DNA of 64,000 bases. It comes from Lineus longissimus (Eukaryota; Nemertea; Pilidiophora; Heteronemertea; Lineidae). A program made the translations under genes and the position numbers. Below are positions 58,113 through 64,000 of this stretch, piece by piece (the stretch's first letter is position 1; every line of letters begins with the position of its first letter). The DNA lies in assembly GCF_910592395.1 (NCBI RefSeq), contig NC_088317.1, forward strand, positions 14,262,001 to 14,326,000, in the 5' to 3' direction. The notes beneath the pieces were generated by a model that was not told where the DNA came from, made no database searches, and saw only the letters and a program-made list of their open reading frames with translations.

Positions 58113-60512
58113 TTAGCTCAATCGGGCTACCATCAACCTCTGTCTTACTGTCTGAGGTGCATAATTATGTATCGCTGTCAGTAATTCGGTTAAACGAACA
58201 AATTAAATACTCGAAAAATCAGATGTAAAAGTGTTTGATAATTATTGCTGAAGAAGAGTACAAAGACGTCAACAAATGCACGTTTCTTCAGCGAGTCTTA
58301 TATCAAAGTGGTACAAACCTTTTTTCTTGAAGAAACAAACAATCGCGGTGACAATGAAAAGGCTTAGCATCACAACGATAGCAGCTGTCAATGGTATCAA
58401 GATGGATGCTGAAGTGTCTGCCTCTTCGTCCATAATGCCATTGCCGCTACTGCTATTCAGGGTTACCAGGGACGATGTTGTCGTCGCTGACGGGTTTGTT
58501 TGGTAACCTAAACATGTGAAACCGGATAATGCGTTGTACTTTAGTGCCGAAGGAAGATTTTGGAATGGAAGTGTTTGATCGCCATAATAGAATGAAGAGA
58601 ATCAGTTCAGGTACAGTCCTTCCAGAAAGTCAATTTCCACAGGTTTTTTTTAAAATATCACAGAGATAGAATAAGATAATTCAATTGAATTGGTTTTCGG
58701 CAGAGAATGGTATATCTAGTTGGCCATGTATCTGTTGTATTAAGGCTTAGCTAATCCTGCCTCTTCATTATGTAACAGGCAATTTAAAAATGTCCAAAAA
58801 GTCACTTTTTTATTTTATTACATTTTCGTTCTTTTTCACAATGTATGGGTGAACTATGATGCAACAAAGGTTTTTTGCTTTCATTACTAGAAAATTCCTG
58901 CTAAATTCTTTCATTTTGAGGATTGGTTTTAGGTCGCTGCAGGTGATTGTTTTTTTCAGACAGCTGGTGACCTTTGAGAACACCCCCTCATAAACAGCAA
59001 TGTAGTCAGTCAGGGTCTTTATCGCCAGCTCGGCTCATACATGAAGGATTGGGGGTCTTTATCAAAGGTTATGGAAGAGATTTTAAAAAATAACATAAAA
59101 ATCCTAAGCAAAAGTGTGCATTTGTCATGACAAACGAACACACTGTATGGAACTGCAAGTGCCAAAAAATGATGATCATAAAGCACAGTTCATTGGCTCA
59201 TTTGAATTTTTGAAAAGGCACATGAAAAAAAGGTGATTTTTGGACCTTTTTTTAAATGTTTGTTACATAATGAAGGGATGGAATTAGGTGCATCCAAATA
59301 TAACAGATAGTTGCACCCGAAAGTAAAATATTGTTTGACTGTTCCATGAGTTGCTCCGTTGACATGGTGTCACTTGACTGCAGGAACAACAAGACAGGTT
59401 TAAAAGGGGCGTTCTCGTGAAAAGCAATATTCTCTACATTCCTGACACCCAGAATTATAAGGTAGCAGGAAGGGGTGGGCGTTTGTGGTTTGAGGGGGTT
59501 AGTGGTGTCTGTTGACTGTGCTTTAAGAGAGACTAGGCATGATGCCAGTCACTCTTAAAACACAGGAATGTAAAATGCAAAATGCGAAAAATGTGAAATG
59601 CGAAAATGTAAGCAAAATGCAAAAATGATGTGTAAACGTGATAATGACGTGAAAATGATGTGTAAACGATGTGTAAATGCGAAAATGTAAGCAATTGTGG
59701 TTAGGTCCGTCATAACATAAAGTGACACAACCACTCTCTTGATTACAGCGGCCGCCTCAGCGCCACCACACGGGGCCTTATGGTATTGACTGGCACTGAT
59801 TGACAGATGCCAAGGTGATAATGAAGGTCACATTGCGCTGCACCGACATTGAATTGTTGACATGCTGTTTTGAATTTGAGAATTCTCGCATAAATTGCGA
59901 TCGATCTTTTAGATAGTTTGCAGAGTTGTTGATGGAATACCATAAGGTTACTCTTGAAAATGAGATCGGTTAATCTATCGTTGATAAAATACTTGTCGAA
60001 AAGTGGTTCACTTTTTGGGACACCCGATATATGAACTGAAACATCATCGAGTCCTACATTGAATCCCCCTGACTATACATTGAATACACGCGGCTCAGGA
60101 TAAAAATTAACAGCTGATGTAGCAAACATCAATATAATAATTGGTGCGAAACAGCTAATTTTAATGCCCAATCTTTTAGACAATATTCCTTTTAACAGCG
60201 TCCCTCAAAATCACTCTTGTTGACGTGCGTTATCAAGATTATTTGAATTCCGAATTGTTTGAAAATTCTTTGGGGCAAATTTTGGGATATTGTGAAGGAA
60301 ACCTTTAAATACCAAAGCAATCCAATAAAAATTCAACTAGTACAAAAATGCATTTAAAAACAAAAACGGTATCTGCCTTATTTCAACTTACCAAATTCAC
60401 GTGGTAGGCAGCCTACCGCTTTGCAAACAGCTTCACTTAAACTGCATGGTATCGTGCACGATCTACAGCTTTTTATGGCTGCTTCGTAATACTGACCTTC
60501 CTTGCACGGCAT
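58113..60512 (-). CDS. BCMA/TACI-like TNF-receptor-type single-pass membrane protein, copy B
   Basis: Exons 60392-60512 (ATG at 60512-60510), 58319-58507 and 58113-58174 have exactly the lengths and phases of copy A (121, 189 and 62 bases) and predict about 123 residues. The cysteine module reads 'MPCKEGQYYEAAIKSCRSCT' then 'IPC...VCKAVGC'; all seven cysteines are kept. The donor of the first exon (TTTG|GTAAGT) is better than in copy A. The transmembrane helix (ILIPLTAAIVVMLSLFIVTA) differs from copy A at many positions yet stays hydrophobic, and the basic anchor is FFKKK. That pattern suggests selection on the protein. The tail exon is again the least certain. Ligand and signalling partners cannot be told; no TRAF-binding motif was recognised. 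Confidence 0.7.
59017..59530. repeat. Insertion of about 0.5 kb specific to block B
   Basis: Block A reads straight from 'cagtcagtcag' to 'agagactaggcatgatgcca' at 48490-48520, while block B has about 510 extra bases between them. The right end 'ttgactgtgctttaagagag' is the inverted complement of 'ctctcttaaagcacagtcaa' just beyond, so the site is palindromic. No gene inside. Confidence 0.65.
59560..59700. repeat. Short-unit tandem expansion specific to block B
   Basis: Repeats built from 'aaaatgcg', 'gaaaatgtaagca' and 'aatgatgtgtaaacg' occupy about 140 bases where block A has a single 'gcgaaaatgtaagcaa'. It looks like replication slippage from that seed. Confidence 0.75.
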
Positions 60513-61330
60513 TGAACTTTATCAAAAGAGCTGAAAATGACAAAACCGAGATTAAGCACATTTGTCTACTTCTTCTTCATCACGTTATCCTCAATCACAC
60601 AGTCAATCTTGTTCGTCGCATGTACTCAGTCATCCTCCGCAATCACGCCCGTACAGTTGATCCTATATGTTAGCACCATTTGGCCAGATTTATTGTCTGC
60701 TTTTAGTTTTCTTTGTGCAGAGGGCAGTCCAGTGGTCGTTGTCATCGGTCTCGTATTGCAAGAGCATTGGTTGGTGTCTCCTACTCTGTACTTGTGGAAT
60801 AGGTGGTACCGCATCCTGCTATGCCCGCTTCTTAAGCTGCGTTTACATTGTCAAAGATTTTTCAGTTCAATTTAAGTGAACCGTGCTCGGACCGGACCGT
60901 CTGAAAAGGGTAAGCATCTTTGCAAAAAGGCTTAAATGATAGTTAAGCCGTACATCTATTACCTTTTTTGCCGTTACTGGCTTAGGCCGACCGACCCCCC
61001 ATGAAACATATTTCACGAGGTTCGGTATCATCAAGCTTTGCCCCTTTGACCCACAAACGCGTATCAAGTTTGTGAATTGTCCATAATGCGACTCCTTTAC
61101 AACCTCATAAATGGTTTTGAAGGATTCCTTCACACTTAAATCCTATGTCAGGCCACCAAAATTGTCAGTCGATAGTAATATGGACAGACTTATGGCCAAT
61201 AAAATAGTTGGGGGAGGGGGACAGGGGACTCAGTGGTGGCTATCTTCGATTTCCCCTGATTTAATTCCCCAAACATCTCATAATTAGTGTTGTAGAACCA
61301 CTAGCTGGACACCAACATATTTATCATAAT

Positions 61331-62053
61331 AGAGAGGTTGCGGACCGTCCCCACTCCCACTCCCACTCCGAGGTGATTCCGTTTTGGCGTATTACGTCAT
61401 CACTTCACGAGGGATTTCCCTGTCTTGCTCCATGAACTCGGACGATTTTACGAGTTGGAGGCCGCGAACTCGTAAGTGTTCTCCCACTTGCATTATCTTA
61501 GCTTTTAGACATCTAAATCAAGTGACAATGAAGAAGCAATATCTCTTACACACTGTTCTAGCACGTCACCTAAGTTGTAACAAGATTTTTTTGTGTAAAA
61601 GACGTTGAAAACTTGTTGTTTTTGAAGTGTTCAAAATTGTGTAGAACGGCCGTGTACTGACTGTGCGTGTACATGTACACATGTACATTACGTGTTGGTT
61701 TGTTTGAAACTCTGTTCCCGTCTGTACTTTTTGGATCTAGTTATCTTAGGACTGAAGTAATTCGTAGTTTTACAATAGAAATACGCACATGTTACAGAGG
61801 AAACGGCTTTTTACTAGCTGTAAATCACCAAAATTGTAGAATATTTCGTCTGCTTTTTTTACTTTTTTTCTCGTACGTCGTTAATTTGGTTGATTTCCAG
61901 TTTGGCCGTATGACTCGCAGGCTGGCTGAATGACGTCTCTCAACTCGGTTCCCGTTGGTGCGCGTAACCTACTTTTCGACGTCACGAGTTCCGAGAACGA
62001 CTCGAGTAGAACTCGGAGTGGGAGTGGGAGTCGGGACGGTTCGCAACCTCTCT
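61331..62053. mobile_element. 723-bp foldback DNA element, insertion specific to block B
   Basis: The ends 'agagaggttgcggaccgtcc' and its complement pair over about 43 bases including (CCCACT)3-like repeats. AAT flanks both ends, and block A at about 50250 has the uninterrupted site with a single AAT, confirming insertion with a 3-bp target duplication. Open frames inside (for example 61667-61933, plus) have no recognisable domain, so it is probably non-autonomous. Confidence 0.9.
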
Positions 62054-63226
62054 AATGTCAAAAATAAACCGCGATATAGCCAAAAATATGATGAGGCGGC
62101 CATCTCGTTTTTGACGTCTCATTTTGACCGTTTCCGGGGCCTAAATGTTCCTAAACGTTTGATATGTTGTTCACAATACTACCATGACTACACAGAAACA
62201 CGAGATCGGTTGATATGTATCGAAAAGTTTTTTTTCAATTCAAATTGACGGAGAAGTGATGATGTTCAACAGTTGTTTAAGGTAATCTAGGTACGCGTTG
62301 TAAAAGAGCGGTGCGGGCAATCAAACTTGGGCGCAGTGATAGTAGCGGCCCTACATTGACTGCTTGAATTGGCCTTTGTTGAAATTTCAATGTGCTATGG
62401 CTAGGATCGTTCGATCGCTCATCCACGTAACAAACAGGCTTTCTGTGCCTTTATTTTATTTTAGAATGTCGAAAAAGGCTGTTGAAGTCTACTCCAAGTC
62501 TTTGTCCGATACATATCATATATAACACATGTATAATCCACTCACCAATAAGATCCCAAGCCCGACAAAACCCGATTTCTACTACCGCCTCGATTGGTAC
62601 TAGAGTCTAAACAACCGGGCATAATAGTCGGCAAATTAAATAAGCTGGGATATCTTGTCTTTGTTTCTACCATTATTCTTTAATTGTAATATTATGAAAA
62701 GTTCCGCTGTAGAACCATGACTATTCATGACGATTACGTTGTTAACTCTTAAATAGATATCCCACCCCTTTTATGGCTGCGAAAGGCCTACTGTTGTCTT
62801 CGGCTGTTTATACGCTACCCATCGTGGCGGAGGTACAAATCGGGTATTGAAGGGCTTAGAATCTTATTGGTGAGTGGATCCAGTAATATTGTTCTGTGTT
62901 TTTATTAGCACTATTTTTGTGGCGAGTGGAAAGTGGCACTGTGATTTGCCTTGTTCGTGCGGAGCAATAGATATTCCCAATCGAGTGCATTGATCTCCCA
63001 TTGTATAACGTGTAGACGATGATGTCTTACTTATAAGTTATGTGTGCGTGTGTGTGGGGGGGGGGGGGGGTCAGCAGAAGAACTTCGTTGACCAGTCACA
63101 TATTTCTGCTATTGCGACAGATAAACAACTTTTACTGCGACGTCTGTGCTGACAACATAATGCAATCTATTTTTAATATAAAGGTATAGACACTCATTTA
63201 AAAAATGTCCTAGTGACCTGCTTTCT

Positions 63227-63392
63227 GTAAAAGAAGAAAATGTCCCCCTGGAAAAAGTGTCCGGCCCTATTGTATTCCGCTATCTGGTTCTATAGAGGCC
63301 ATGACCGCCAATAGCTCAGAGATTAAAGCGCATAATATAATCCATTGTTTCCCGGACATTCTATCCCAGGACATTTTAAACTTCTACACCGG
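63227..63392. repeat. MITE family 2, block B copy
   Basis: Same element and position as 51451-51621, with the first bases of the left terminal repeat lost ('ctttctgtaaaagaag' in place of 'ccggtgtaaaagaag'). A G-tract lies upstream near 63057-63070. Confidence 0.85.
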
Positions 63393-64000
63393 GTGTGACT
63401 ATGCACAAATAAGGTGTCAAGGAACCGTCCGATCTTTTCACCACTTTCTGCAAACTTTGAACAGATTTTGCCGGAAATTTCCAGGACTAACAGATGAAGA
63501 CGTCGCTTCGTATGGACATGTTCATTGAGAAAAAAAAGGTTAAGAAGACACAAGTTGATGTATCTGAGACTTTTACCTCCCTCTTAACGGTTATTCTAAC
63601 TTTTTCCTAATTCATCCGAAAAAAGTCCCACACTCAGTCCAACCTATCCCTGTTTTTTTATACTGTTTTTGTCATTTTTCTCATTCAATCTTATCAATCA
63701 AGCCAAAGGTACATTTTTTACGCTTTGTGTAATATATACAGCTTGTCACGGTATAGGTTCAAGGAAGTTCATTATATTTAGAACAGTCAACATGTTCAAA
63801 GGAGATGTCCTTTATTCTTGTTGAGAATTCAAGCGGTTGCTCTAGATGAGTTTATAGAGTAGATGTTTACAATTTAAGTTTCACATTGCAGTGCAGCATT
63901 GATATTCTTTTGACCGAGTTGCCAATGGTTATATTGCTTATCGTTCTGTATTGTTGCGAAAGGTTTTTCTGATTAGCGGCCTCTAATATCGACATAATAC

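Larger units (their letters stand above)
55705..64000. repeat. Segmental duplication block B (continues past the window)
   Basis: It matches 32912-33880, 39660-41395 and 46947-52330 in order and orientation, with a few percent difference. It lacks the LINE and the LTR element of block A and has its own insertions at 56306-56580, 59017-59530 and 61331-62053. Confidence 0.92.

Noticed and set aside
60867-61133. 88-codon minus-strand frame upstream of receptor copy B
   Set aside because: In block A the corresponding frame is disturbed by a long C-tract; no domain or splice links were found.

Overview
The window is nuclear DNA of a metazoan, most likely a marine invertebrate (echinoderm, hemichordate, lancelet or lophotrochozoan; I cannot resolve which). 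The reasons are split genes with GT-AG introns, cadherin and TNF-receptor-like exons, LINE, Harbinger, pogo-like, LTR and many MITE-type repeats, AT-rich spacers and abundant TACATGTA and TAGGCCTA words. There are no operons, ribosome binding sites or CRISPR arrays. Long spacers are mostly intronic or intergenic and hold repeats.

Layout. 1-10 kb: two tandem-repeat arrays, then the 5' part of a minus-strand cadherin-superfamily gene (signal-peptide exon near 9.9 kb, at least five coding exons down to 6.34 kb, 3' part not found). 11.7-15.3 kb: a complete-looking 3.6-kb PIF/Harbinger transposon with a Myb/SANT-like gene and a HARBI1-type transposase, tail to tail. 15.3-31 kb: repeat-rich sequence with MITEs, hairpins and one weak minus-strand gene candidate. 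31.7-33.4 kb: minisatellites and a truncated LINE. 34.8-39.6 kb: an 86-bp tandem array and a near-complete non-LTR retrotransposon carrying a 2A-like ribosome-skipping motif ahead of its endonuclease, broken by one frameshift.

39.7-64 kb is dominated by a large direct segmental duplication. Block A (about 39.66-52.3 kb, with an outlying piece at 32.9-33.9 kb) and block B (about 55.7-64 kb, running off the window) each carry a minus-strand three-exon gene for a small single-pass receptor whose N-terminal cysteine-rich module resembles the BCMA/TACI class of TNF receptors. Block A was later invaded by a 5.55-kb element with two 418-bp LTRs and a TCGG target duplication; block B still has the empty site. 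That element has no recognisable gag or pol. It holds two diverged pogo/Tigger-like DDE genes, inverted repeats around each, and a stray exon of a CCR4/Angel-type nuclease. Block B has its own later insertions, including a perfect 97-bp inverted repeat and a 723-bp foldback element.

Best candidates for something undescribed: the LTR-bounded twin pogo-like element, the duplicated BCMA-like receptor pair, and the 2A-bearing LINE. Functional statements rest on motif recognition by eye; no database search was run.
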